Positions 49,416 to 60,490 of a DNA stretch of 64,000 nucleotides are shown piece by piece. The number at the start of each line of letters is the position of its first letter. Position 1 is the stretch's first letter. The notes beneath the pieces were generated by a model, which was not told where the DNA came from, ran no database searches, and was given only the letters and a program-made list of their open reading frames with translations. Position numbers and translations under genes: made by a program. This DNA is from Rhynchosporium graminicola. Its lineage: Eukaryota > Ascomycota > Leotiomycetes > Helotiales > Ploettnerulaceae. The stretch lies in contig FJUW01000062.1 in assembly GCA_900074885.1 (NCBI GenBank), positions 1-64,000 of the forward strand, given 5' to 3'.

Positions 49416-51405
49416 TTACAGCCTCACTTTTCCCCCACTTAACTCCCTCCAATCCTTCTCGCTAAACCTGACATACGTCCCATCTCTCGCCCACCACAAC
49501 TCATCCTCTCCCATCATCTTCGGATCGACACCCTGCGCTCTAATGACATGTTTCTGCTGTTTATTCGTCCCCGTCAAAATCATCTGCTTCGTCAACCTCA
49601 GAAAAACGGGGACCGCGAATCTCGGCAACTCTCTGTACACATGGTTCGCCAATTCTCGCATGCTCTTCTCAGTCGGCTCATCCTTCAATACCAGCGCAAC
49701 GCAGCCGGCACGGCCGTCGTGATGCGGGAGTTCGACGCCATAGACATTCGCTTCTGCGACGAGCGGGTGCGTCCCAAAGGCTTCTGAAACCTCGGACGTC
49801 GATACGTTTTCGGATTTCCAGCGGAACGTGTCGCCGATGCGATCGCTGAAGAAGGTGCGGCCTTCGCTGTCGGACATCATCATATCGCCAGTGCGGAACC
49901 AAGCATCGCCTTTCTCGAGGACGTCGCGCATGATTTTCCCTTCCGTGGAGCCCTTGTTCCCGAAATAACCCTGAAATTTACGCTCGATGTCGAGGGGGTC
50001 TAGTTGGTATAGGAGTTCGCCGGGAGAGCCTTTGGGGACCTTGATGCAGAGGCCGGTGGTGGGCGAGCGTCGTGGCTGCTCGGTATCCCAGTCTAGTTCG
50101 ACCATGCATAATGTACCTCCTAATAACAGAGAACCAAGAGTGCCGATCCTCCCCACGGCCCCTTTGGAGAAATCGTTACGGCTGTAATTCCAATTCGCGC
50201 TTGTGCTTTCCGTCGCGGTGTAGAATTCTGCGATGGCTTCTATGCCAAAGCGTTCTTTGAATCTGTTCCAGATGTCGGGGCGGAGACCATTGCCGAATGC
50301 GAGACGGACGTTGTTCTTGCGGTCAAGGTTTTCGCCAGAGGAGGAGAATTGGGAAGGTGCGGAGAGCAGATAGCGACAGGTTTCGCCGACGTATTGGATT
50401 GTGGTGGCATTTGTGGAGCGGACATCTTCCCAGAAGGTTTTGGTGGAGAACTTTTTCCCGAGAGAATACGTAGCGCCGGCAGTGAGGGTGGTGCAGAAGC
50501 CGAGGACGGAGGCCGAGGAGTGATAGAGTGGCATGGACTGGTCGTCTTAGATGTATGCATTTTTGAGAAGAGGAGGGAGGGGAAGGGAGGAAAGCTTACG
50601 GTGTAGAATACGTCGTTCTTGGTGAATGACATCCAGCCGGGTACCAGACCACTTCCAACAATAATCTTACTCCAACTGACAATCGCTCCTTTGGGCAAGC
50701 CAGTCGTTCCACTAGTAAAGATCACAATAGCCATGTTCTGGATCTTATCGTCGCTCCTGACCTCATCAGGCTCGCGCTTGGGCTGCATAGTAAGAATCCT
50801 AGCTTCAATCTTCGGAGTAAACACCTCGAAGCGAATTCCATCCAGCTCATTTTGAACCTCCTGCGTCACGTTCTCGCTGACCTGCGGATCAATCAACACC
50901 AAATTCGCCTTGGCGACGCGAATGCAATGAACCAAAGCCTTTCCACTGAGATTGTAATTGATGAAAGCTGGCTTCGCACCAATAGCCCAAAGACCCATCC
51001 AGATAAAGATGAATTTGTCCGAGTTCATGAAATCCATAGCGACGATCTCTTTCGGCTTGATGCCGTGGACGTTCTTCAGCCATTGTCCGTATTTCAAGGC
51101 TGTGTTGTAGACCTCTTTGTAGGTGTAGGATCGGCCTTCGAAGATTAGAAGAGGGTGGTTGGCTCGGTTTCCTAGAGCGTGCGATTCCAGCAGGTAGAAT
51201 GTGCTGAGCTTGTCCTTCTTCTCGCGAATTGCGCCCCGGATTTGAGCGTCGACGGCACTGCCGAGTAATCTCCAGTCGTAGCTAAAGCTGGTTTTGGCAT
51301 TGATGTATGAGAGGCCCGCTATGGCTGCTGGAGCTGCTATGGCTAAGGGGACTATGGAACATGAGTGGCAATTCAAGATCGAGGTGTAGCTAGCAAACCT
51401 GGCAT
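49416..51405 (-). CDS. FAT1: Very-long-chain acyl-CoA synthetase, Fat1/FATP family
   Basis: Exons 51405-51399 (7 bp), 51351-50600 and 50537-49416, with introns of 47 bp (gtttgc...ccatag) and 62 bp (gtaagc...gaccag), give 626 residues. The tiny first exon supplies Met-Pro plus one base; without it no ATG precedes the conserved N-terminus. The N-terminal hydrophobic stretch (VPLAIAAPAAIAGLSYI) is the membrane anchor usual in FATPs. IVIFTSGTTGLPKG at about residue 213 is the AMP-binding P-loop; EFYTATES follows, and RTGDMMMSDSEGRTFFSDRI with FRWKSENVSTSEV is the FATP/VLACS signature. It activates very-long-chain fatty acids to CoA esters and aids uptake at ER, peroxisome or lipid-droplet membranes. 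The length is normal. Confidence 0.92.
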
Positions 51406-52659
51406 TATGACAACCGATTCAAAGTAGATCTTCTCTGATTCCACAGCCACGGGGGAGGGTTAAGGATGACTGTGCAGTCTTTCACTCGCAAATGGGTGAG
51501 ATAATGCTATGCAAAGGACAGGTCACAAAGAGCGAACGGGAACTTCAGGTGATGAAAGGTCAGAGGAGGAGGAGTTGAGAGGAGAAGAGAAGAAAGGAAA
51601 CGAGAGCGCAGGCAGGACGAATGTGACAACGGCATACACATCAAACTCGTCCGTCACAGGATCTCTGTTGGCCTCTGATAAGATGAGATGAGGCGAGGCG
51701 AGGCGAGGCGTGCGTTCGGTTCGTGCCTCGGTTCCGAAGACAAGGTCGACCCCTAAAGCAGTGTCAGGACGCGAGTGAAGCACCATCCTCCGAACATCAT
51801 TCGCTCATGAACCGACCCGACCCGGAAGACGGGGGAATCGGAGTCGGAGGGTTGACAAGAAATCCCTATATACTGTATGTATATTCCCAGAGATAGAATA
51901 GACTTGCGGGGTAAGTGCAGTAGCTCAAGAAGCTTAAGCTTACTTACAAAAGTACCTTCCACGGGGCTTGGCTTGGCTCGGCTTGGCTTGCTGGTCAAGA
52001 TTGTTGGATGAGGAGGGGGATTGGGTTGATGGCCGGATGGGGAAGTCTTTGATGATGGTTGCTTGATTGGTGTTGTTGTGTGACTTTTCGTTCGTTCGTT
52101 TCGTTCGTTCGAGGTCCCGTGATCCTCGGATGTGATCAGCAACTGCCCAGTGCTTGCTGTGCGTGCGTGCGTGCCTATCTATGCCTTCAAGGGAGCGGTG
52201 AGCTACGGAGGGAGGTACAGTTACCGGTATCATGTCATGATGCAACAAGGGAAGGAAGGGAAGATCAAGAAAGAGAGAGATAAAGAAAGCTACTAAGAGC
52301 AATAAAGCAGTTCCTCATAGATTAGAGAAGGGAAGTGAAGGGAAGGGAAGGCAAGGAAGGAAGGACTACATACAAATTACAACTATTCAAGCGCCGCTCC
52401 TGAACTCACTCTCCTGACTAATGCAAGGAGACGAGGCTGGGTTGGTTTAGCTTCTTGTTGCGACCCACCCCGCACCCCCACCCCCTCCCCTCAGCCACTG
52501 CACCAGCCACTGCCCCATAATCCACGAAGCATCGGCCGCTTCATCCCGCGTGTCTCTCGCTCGCTGGTTGGTCCTGGGAGATCGGTGGGCATTTTATTGA
52601 CTTTGACATTGACGTGGGCGACTGGCTGCAACAAAGCGCGACAATCACCAGCTCCCGTT
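51406..52659. other. Divergent intergenic region with GA-rich runs
   Basis: FAT1 and the PIG-S gene are transcribed away from each other from this 1.25-kb region, so both promoters lie here. It contains simple GGCGA repeats at about 51690-51708 and GGAAG-rich sequence at about 52240-52365. No gene is seen. Confidence 0.6.
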
Positions 52660-54315
52660 ATGCCACATCTTTCACAACCTTCAGGTGCAACTCAACCCGA
52701 AGCTGGACTTGGTGGTCAGAATGGACTCACGGACTCCGACCACGCGCCCGTCACTGCTGTAGACATCGCATCGAAGAAAGAGCCGCCCCCTGAATCACCA
52801 GCCAGCATAGGGCTACGGACTTGGGTCATTCTATCATTTTGGGCGACAATCATATTTGTTGGATTGCCAATATGGTGGAAGACCACGACCATACACAGGG
52901 AGACTCTGCCCTTAGATCAGATGATGGATTGGGCGGACGGGAGGGTAGGCTTTCAAGCAAGCTCCATGTTGCGACAATTCTGACATCCCTAGGCTTGTCG
53001 ACCAGTCTTCCCTCTACGGATATCAATAGATGCGGGCACTTTGCAGGACCACGAAGCGCAGCATCTCTTGCGAACCACACAACATGCGCTGGACGATTTG
53101 AATGATTTCTCGGCGCATCATTTGCGACTGCAACTCTCACCACCTGCAAACACCACGGTGCAGACAACCGTCAGCCTTGCAGCGGAAGAAGTTGCTTTGA
53201 CTATCAGACTTATTCCAGGAGCGACTACGGAAGCAGATCTTCAATCTTATGCTCCAATTCTCGATATCCAATACACGCCAAACCAGATACCGTCTAGCTC
53301 TTCCTCTTCAACGTCTCTTGGAAATTACATCGCGAACACATTACGCGAACTATTCGCAGAGGAACAAGCAATGATCGCATACCTCTTATCCACAAGCTCC
53401 GCACCACCAGAGAGAAGTCCAAAGGCTTTAGCTCCAGAAGTCGCCGAATCCTTGGCGAAGTGGACGACTCGATCCATGAAATACTCGCGAACATACCACC
53501 TCACATTCTCCCTCTTCACACCAACCGCCACACCATCCTCATGGGCCATCGAAGCCGCGCTCGAAGAGCACATGCTCCCCCTCCTCTCAACCCTGTCCTC
53601 AATCTCCAACTTCACCATCGACACCCAAATCCAACTCTATGCTACGCCCGGTGTGCCAGGCTCCGTCCTCAAAAAAGAAGATCTATCCGGCTTCATCAAC
53701 GCAGCCGAATGGCCTCTCTCACCCTCCATAGGCGGTGCCCCAACCGTAAACTTCATCATCTACATTGGCGATATGGAAGTTGAAGGTGGCGGCAAGAGCT
53801 GGCTCATTCCTCAATGGGGAGGCGTGGTCATACAATCCTCAATCGAAGATCTGAGGCCTGCTATGTTGATTTTCTCAAACCAGCTCATGTCTCTCCTCGG
53901 CGCCCCAGAAACAGGTTCTCTCCCTCTCCGTCTCATGACACTCGTGCGCGTGCGCAGTGCTGGTCTCCTCCTCAAAGCCAGCGGTACAATGGGCAGTCTT
54001 GCACGTCTTACACTAGCGTTACCTAGTATAAGTATACCGCGCAGCGTGGCAGATGGGGTATACACCACGATCTCGCATCTAAGAAAAGCATGCGATGGGT
54101 TAGGTGGGAAGGAAGGGTTAGAGAACGCAAGAATTGCGGAGGAAGCGGCGGAGAAAGCCTTTTTTGAGAAGAGTATGGTGGGTCAGGTGTATTTTCCCGA
54201 CGAGCATAAAGTGGCTGTTTATTTGCCGCTGCTGGGACCCATAGCGGTACCGCTTGTTATGAGCGCGGTGAAAGAGATCAAGGCGTGGAATAAGAGGAGG
54301 AGAGGGGTGAGATAG
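52660..54315 (+). CDS. GPI17: GPI transamidase subunit PIG-S/Gpi17
   Basis: Exon 52660-52944, a 48-bp intron (gtaggc...ccctag) and exon 52993-54315 encode 535 residues. RTWVILSFWATIIFVGLPIW at about residues 52-71 is the N-terminal membrane helix with the conserved Gly-Leu-Pro-x-Trp-Trp exit. LPLDQMMDW follows, then a luminal domain with PQWGGVVI and FSNQLMSLLGAPE, and a second helix near the end (VYLPLLGPIAVPLVMSAVKE) with a basic cytosolic tail. This topology and order match PIG-S, a subunit of the ER complex that attaches GPI anchors to proteins. An in-frame ATG at 52585 exists; I chose 52660 because the extra residues look like leader, not conserved protein. Confidence 0.88.
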
Positions 54316-56538
54316 TGCTGGATTGAGAAATGATATTTGGTTTTTACCACCGTTGGCTTATGAATTGTTCTTTTCATCGCGCGGGAACTTTTCAATTCAA
54401 CTGATGAACCTTCCGTTGCGACCCCAGGTAAGTAAGTAAGTAAGTGCCTTGCAGCCACGCATCTCTTGCATAAATTTACGGATAACATCTGGATTCCGCA
54501 GTGTGAAACTCGAACGAATATATATGTCCCTCATTAGCTCTTCACCTCATCACGTCAGTTTGTTATCACTCTGCAAATCATCGTCACATCTATCTCTCTG
54601 CTCAGTAGCTCGATCTGCAGCTTTCTTTTAGTATGTTATTCCCCATAAAGAAGTCTGCATACTGTTTCGTAGTCTAGCGTCTATACCTCAGAAGAGGGAG
54701 GGGTGATGAGAATCATCTGATCTCGCTTAGCAGACAGCATTTTCTCAATCCATCAAGCCCCGCCTGTCTTGAATTGAATTAAATACTATGTTACATTATG
54801 TATATCCTTACCTTTTTAATTCTTGCTATTTCTATCCTTCTTAACAATTGACTGTTATAGATAATGATAGACTAGGTTTTGAGGCAGAGGCTATCTCGTT
54901 GATTTGTTATAGCTAAGGTATAACAGGTAGCTTTCAGAGACCCTCATTTCATCCAGGCTGTTATTAGATTATGAGTGAGAACTTTGTTAGCGAGTACTAT
55001 ACTAGAATCTAGTCTGTTTTCTTCTTAGATCCTGGGACTGAATTCCATATGCGTATACTGTAATGTAAGTAAGCACACGGTGGCTACTTAGCGGTGGAAA
55101 TTCAAGCCCTTGTCAACCAGGAATCAGCACGACAAGATTATGTCCACATCTTACGATTTATGAGGCTCTATCTCAACCTTGACGTGCTAATCGATCTTCT
55201 GTTCTTATTCACGTAGCTTTTATTATTAGTTCTTGCCATTCTTGATAGATGAGAGTTTACATGGAATCACGCACCCTATCTACAAGTAAAAGTCACCGAA
55301 TACCGCTTGCTGGTGGCCGAGAGCTCTTTCCCACCAAAAGTCGCTTGTATCGCCAGCCCACATCACAGCAACTCGCCGATTGATAACAATACCTTTTGTT
55401 ATCAACTGCTAGAACTCTACAATCGTAGTATTTCTATCGATTTGGAACTGGGTCTAAAAACTGAATTATAAAACTACAAGGCTTTCAAAGTAAGGAAATG
55501 GCCAGATTCTGGCCTCGCTAGTAGATTAAGCGAATATCGCCTGAGGTTTCCTGACCATTCCAAGGCTGTATCCAATCGTTAATCTTTCAATGATTGTATA
55601 TTGGTAGCCCAAGGATCACTAGAACATATACATAAATCACTCTGCTTCTAGCCTATAGGGCGATAAATGATTACTCTATTCCTGCGATGTGTGGCTACAA
55701 GAAACCCTTCAAGTGTTGGTTGAGAGAGCTGAGAGCAAAAGAGCACTCTTTAGTGGAGTATTGAATTTCGGCCAATACAAGAGGTCTGCGAGTAGCATTG
55801 TACTTGTTGCTCTACAAAGAGCTCGTTTTGTGTCACCCGTTGCAACGTTGGTGGCCGACTGTGGTGGTGTCATACTCAGAACACATGACATTATTACAGC
55901 ATATAGAGTTGGCGAAACGCGATACCTGCCCAACCGCTAGATTAAGCTATCTTCAGAATACAAGCTTTTCGTAGCTCAAATCCTCGCATAGGCCTTCAGG
56001 TACACAATGCGAGAGCCGTTAACTCATAGGTTACCAATATGGAAGGGGAGGGGCTTCCCCGGGTGTGGGGTACAGTAGCTCATTAGAGTTTACGTATCCC
56101 TACCTACGATGGAACGTCACAATCAGTACCCCAAAGACAATCGTAGCTCACAGACTTTGAGAAGTGGGGGTATCTGTACATAGTGTACCTGCTTATCATG
56201 AGATACTAACTCCCCCGGGTCCAAACGTTATTTATGGGTCAGCGACTTAAGGGATTCTTATGAGTGGTCAAAAGCCCTGCTAGACTCAGCGAACTAGCTA
56301 GAATTGATCTTTCATAGAGTTCAGAGAGAATCTTAGATTCTCGAGTATGTAAAGAAGGGTTTCGGGACTCCGAGGACGAAAGTAAGTACTTAAGTCCCTT
56401 AGATTGAACACCCACACATATCTAAAATTACTTTTGGCTGGGATGATAGTACTGCAATAAAGTCAGACGCTTGTCACTCCTCGTCAGGAACAGGTACTAA
56501 TTTAAAACATTAGCACGAGTGCAAGTCGTGTTGCAACC
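54316..56538. other. Gene-empty interval
   Basis: About 2.2 kb, AT-rich in the middle (54770-54920). Frames at about 55689-55940 are open on both strands but without motif or splice context. It might hold old repeats that I cannot define. Confidence 0.5.
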
Positions 56539-59137
56539 ATGCTCAAGTATCTCGACTTACGACGACTCGTCACGTTTATCTCTACCATCATTAGTACTGT
56601 TACAGCAGCCCATTCATCAAATGAGGTCCGACTCCTAGAAAACTCACAGCTAGGCCTTCGAAATTCCCAAACGTCTCTGAATGGAAACCTCACCTTCATC
56701 TCAACCTTTACCTACAAAAACTCAAGCTGGACAGTCTACGAAGACCTAACTCTCATATCCGGAAGTCTCCACTTCATATCTTCCACCGGCAACCACCGAA
56801 CGTTTGACCGCTACCTCGAAGCTGGCTTCAACGAAAAAACCTCCGTCCCCTTCTACCTGGGCCTCAACCGCACTGAAATTAACACCGCGCTCCCCGACAT
56901 CCTCGCCGACGCGCTTCTCGCAAACGGCGAGCCTTCAGAGCCAGAAGTACGGAATGTAGTGCCACAAGTACTATTCGAAAAGCACCAAACGTACATAGGC
57001 AATGTACAGGCGAACGATACCATGTTCGTGCGCTCCGATTCCGCGACTCGGAACCATTACCCGCTGAGATATGTGGATATTACTGCAGCGCACAAGAACT
57101 ATACTTACAATGGGCTGTTGAATGGGTGGATGCCTGTCGTGAGGAGAGTATTTCGCTTATCAGAAGATGCGGATGATTGGTATGAGACGATGCTTTTTGG
57201 GGACGTGGAATCGACTGAGCCGTTCATTATCCCTAGCTGGTCTCGAACGACACACATCGTGGACGGCCAGGTGCAAGAATCACTTTTTTCCAGAGAATAT
57301 CCCGCTTCCGAACCACAGAGACTCGATCCCACACCCTCGGAGTTCTATCGCGCGCTTTTAACTTTCGCAGATTACTGGGGGAACCAGCTGGAGGATGTTG
57401 CGCCGATGACGCTGCCGGATAAGTCGTGGGTCGATATTTCGAAGCATAGCTTTGCGGTGGAGTTGATTACGAGATATGGTGGTGTTTATCCCAAGTATGG
57501 TGCTTATGATCGCGATTATGCGGGTTCTGAGTACGATGGGTTCCAGGACATTTTCACTAGCTCTGTTTTGGCCAATCTTCTGTGTAGGTCCCCCACTGTC
57601 TGAACGTCTCAAAAGTGCTGCTCTGCAGAAAAATGCTCTGCAGAAAATCGTCGTCCAGAAATCTTTTGGCCAGCCATTTGAGCCTCTATGACATTTCTCT
57701 TTGCTCGAATCTGAACTTTCGCTAACGCTAATCTGTCAAGGGGGTCGCTTCACCCAAGCAAAAGCAGTGATAACAAACTACTTCGACATGTTCGTCTCCC
57801 CATCAGGAGACATAAACATGCGCGGCCCTGAAATCCCCCAATTCGGACTGTCTCTCTCCCTACTAGCAACCTACTTTAAATACACGAATGACATCGACCT
57901 TCTATCAAAATACCAAAGCAAGATAATCGCCTGGACTCGCATCCTAGAGGAGTTACACGACAAGTCTCTAACCCTGTCACCTATCGATCTGAATTACGGT
58001 CTGATAGCCGGCTGGAGCGAAAGCGACTCTTCAATCGGGGCCGCCTACAATCCAGCGTTCTACATCCGCCCGTATTGGAATAACAACGCCTTCGCCGCAC
58101 GAGGATTAAAAGATATAGCTTCCGTCCCACTCTTCTCCTCATACGCTGCAAAATGGACAGCGCGAGCTTCAGCCATGATAGCTCAAACAGAAAAAACCCT
58201 TGGAAGTGTGATAAGATACGACATGAACCCTCCCTACGTCCCTGTCCTCCCAAACACAACCCTCACCGTCCGCGAATCAATGGAATCAGAAGAACCCTCC
58301 CCCCAGATGTGGAGTCATAGAGTCTTTTCCGAACTCCTACAATCCTCAACTCTCACCCCAAACCTCACGCACGCATTACAAACATCCATGCGCGCATACG
58401 GTTCCACCTCTCTCGGTATCGTCGCAAACGTTGGAGCAGTCTCCACCACCTCGCGCGATATACTGGGTTTCATATCCTACGGACACGCGATATCCCTGCT
58501 CCTCGCTAACCGGGTCGATGAGTTTATCTTGTTTCTGTATGCGCATCGGTATCATGACTATACAAGGGGTGATTGGATCGCTACCGAGGTCGCACCGACG
58601 AGTGGTGTGCAAGAAGATACGAATCCGTTTTGTGTGCCGGCACAACTTACGATGCCGATTGCTCTGAGGGCGGCTTTGGTGCTGGAGCATCCTGATGAGG
58701 AGATTTTGTATCTTGGGAGAGGGGTGCCGCGAGCTGTAAGTGACTTTTGGGGAGCTAGCAAAACCCTCCGTTGCGTTTGTTATACATACGCATTCTTAGT
58801 TCTACTTTCTCTTTTACTTGAGACGCTGACTTCTTGTTTCTAGTGGTTGGCGACTGGTGATGAGATTAGTATCAAGCACGCACCTACCCGATGGGGGAAG
58901 GTGGATTTTTCCATGAGGATGGATAATCGGACTCAAAGTGTCACTGCGAGTGTTACCTTTGCAGGTACGCCGCCTCACGAAGTCTATGTCAAGATTGGGT
59001 TGCCGGAAGGCTGTGTTTCGAAGGGAATCATGGTAGGGAATTCAAGCGCTGAGATGGTGGGTGAGGAGGCAAGGTTGGTAATGGATCCGAAACAAAAATC
59101 TGTGAGCATACAAGGAAGATTCACTTTACAGATGTAG
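56539..59137 (+). CDS. Secreted protein, possible six-hairpin glycosidase
   Basis: Exons 56539-57583, 57741-58735 and 58844-59137, with introns of 157 bp (gtaggt...gtcaag) and 108 bp (gtaagt...tttctag), give 777 residues. The N-terminus (RRLVTFISTIISTVTAAHSS) is a secretion signal. The first half is beta-rich with many Asn-x-Ser/Thr sites. From about residue 290 it is helical with aromatic and acidic repeats (YGGVYPKYGAYDRDYAGSEY, WGRFTQAKAVITNYFDMFVS, YGLIAGWSESDSS, WNNNAFAARGL, HDYTRGDWIATEVAPTSG), as in (alpha/alpha)6-barrel glycoside hydrolases. A beta-sandwich-like end follows (VTASVTFAGTPPHEVYVKIG). The glycosidase idea rests on this layout; I cannot name a GH family or catalytic pair. 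It would act outside the cell. Confidence 0.72.
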
Positions 59138-60371
59138 CGGAACAACATATATCTTAAATTCAATCAATTACTTAGGAGATGATAATTTGAACGCTCCATA
59201 AACTGTTACCCGGAACCATCGCATCCATGCGTGTGTGCTTCGAAGCCTAGCGCAGACCCCATCAAATAGCCGAGCCAAGTCAACAAACCACCGTTTCCGC
59301 TCCCTGTGCTATCCTCACATAATATCTCATCCTCAAATTTCGTCATCTAACCTCTTCTCTTTATCCATTCACTATACCCAGGTAATCCTCTCCCCACACT
59401 AGCCCCGTCACCCTCCGTTCTCTCCCCCTTATCTCTTCTCTTAGACCAAGCCTTAACCTTCTACCTGTAACTGAATAGAACCCCTTAAACACCGCCAGAA
59501 TACCTCACTCTACAGTGGCTCGTCTTGTAGAGTCTTGTAAAATATAGACCCTCTTGTATCTGTCAGTCACCTCCAAATTCCCATCGTTGGTTCCAGAGGA
59601 GGTGTCAAGTAGAAGCACCGAATTGAGGTATAGAGAGGTGGAGTGTCTCTAGCTTCCAGCTCGGTCAAGTAGCTGGCGTCTTCTTAGGGCCCGATAAAAC
59701 TTACTGGGGGAAATGGAAAGAACACCCACGACGATGGAACGATCCAAAAATATCCTCAACACCATCGAAACCATCGACCCGTGATTCGAAATACGCTGGC
59801 TGATTTGCGCCGTGCTAGGTGGCGTGCTCGAGTATGGATGGAAGCGTGAAAGACTTGAGAGGCTGTCCCCCCCAAGCGATGAAGGCGCGCAAAATCGAAA
59901 GCTGTCGTAGCCTCGGGGGAGTCGCGGCTAACGATTCGGAGGCTGGTTGCCTGGCAGGCGATCAAGACGATGCTGCAGAACAATTGAAGTGCCTGTAATG
60001 CTGTAGATACCCCGATTGCGTGTATTGGCGACAGCCTGAATGCCGTCATGAAATCGGTCTGAATCAAGTATCTAGCCAGCCTTGCTTCTCTGTCCGTTCT
60101 TTCCAATACGACGGACGCGGTCTTGTGGCAAATATGGAAGAATCATTTGCTGGTTCTTTCTCATGCATTCATCATCTTCTTTCAGTACTGCCGGCATCGC
60201 TAGATATCCTAAACAAGGTGCAGCTCAGGGGCGGATTCCTCCATGTTGATAGAAGTTGGTCTGAAAGGCCAGGTTCTATGCTCCAAGGTCCTCACCAACG
60301 GCAGTGTTTACATACAAAGCAGGGTGTCAAGATTCAACAACAACAAGTACTCACATCACTGCCAAGCCATC
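59138..60371. other. Intergenic, no gene seen
   Basis: It contains CT-rich sequence at about 59340-59460. Open frames near 59.76-60.1 kb are unsupported. Confidence 0.6.
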
Positions 60372-60490
60372 ACATACGACCACAGACTGGTGAGAATTGG
60401 GCATCCCGTCCGCTCTGCCATACACAAGCACCAGATCGGCAGATTAGTAGTTGGGTGGGTGACCACCAGCGAATACCTGCTGTTGTATGT
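60372..60490 (+). rRNA. 5S ribosomal RNA gene (variant copy)
   Basis: 119 bp starting acatacgac and ending gttgtatgt, which pair as helix I. The central atcccgtccgctc string is the conserved loop-B/helix-III region, and the box-C part of the internal promoter, gttgggtgggtgaccacc, followed by agcgaat, matches fungal 5S rRNA. A T-containing run (tttgtctttc) follows as a weak Pol III stop. In Pezizomycotina 5S genes are dispersed singly, as here. Some positions (for example gcatcccg, tacacaagcacc, atacctgctg) look different from the usual 5S consensus, so this may be a diverged copy or pseudogene; it should be compared with other copies. Confidence 0.85.
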
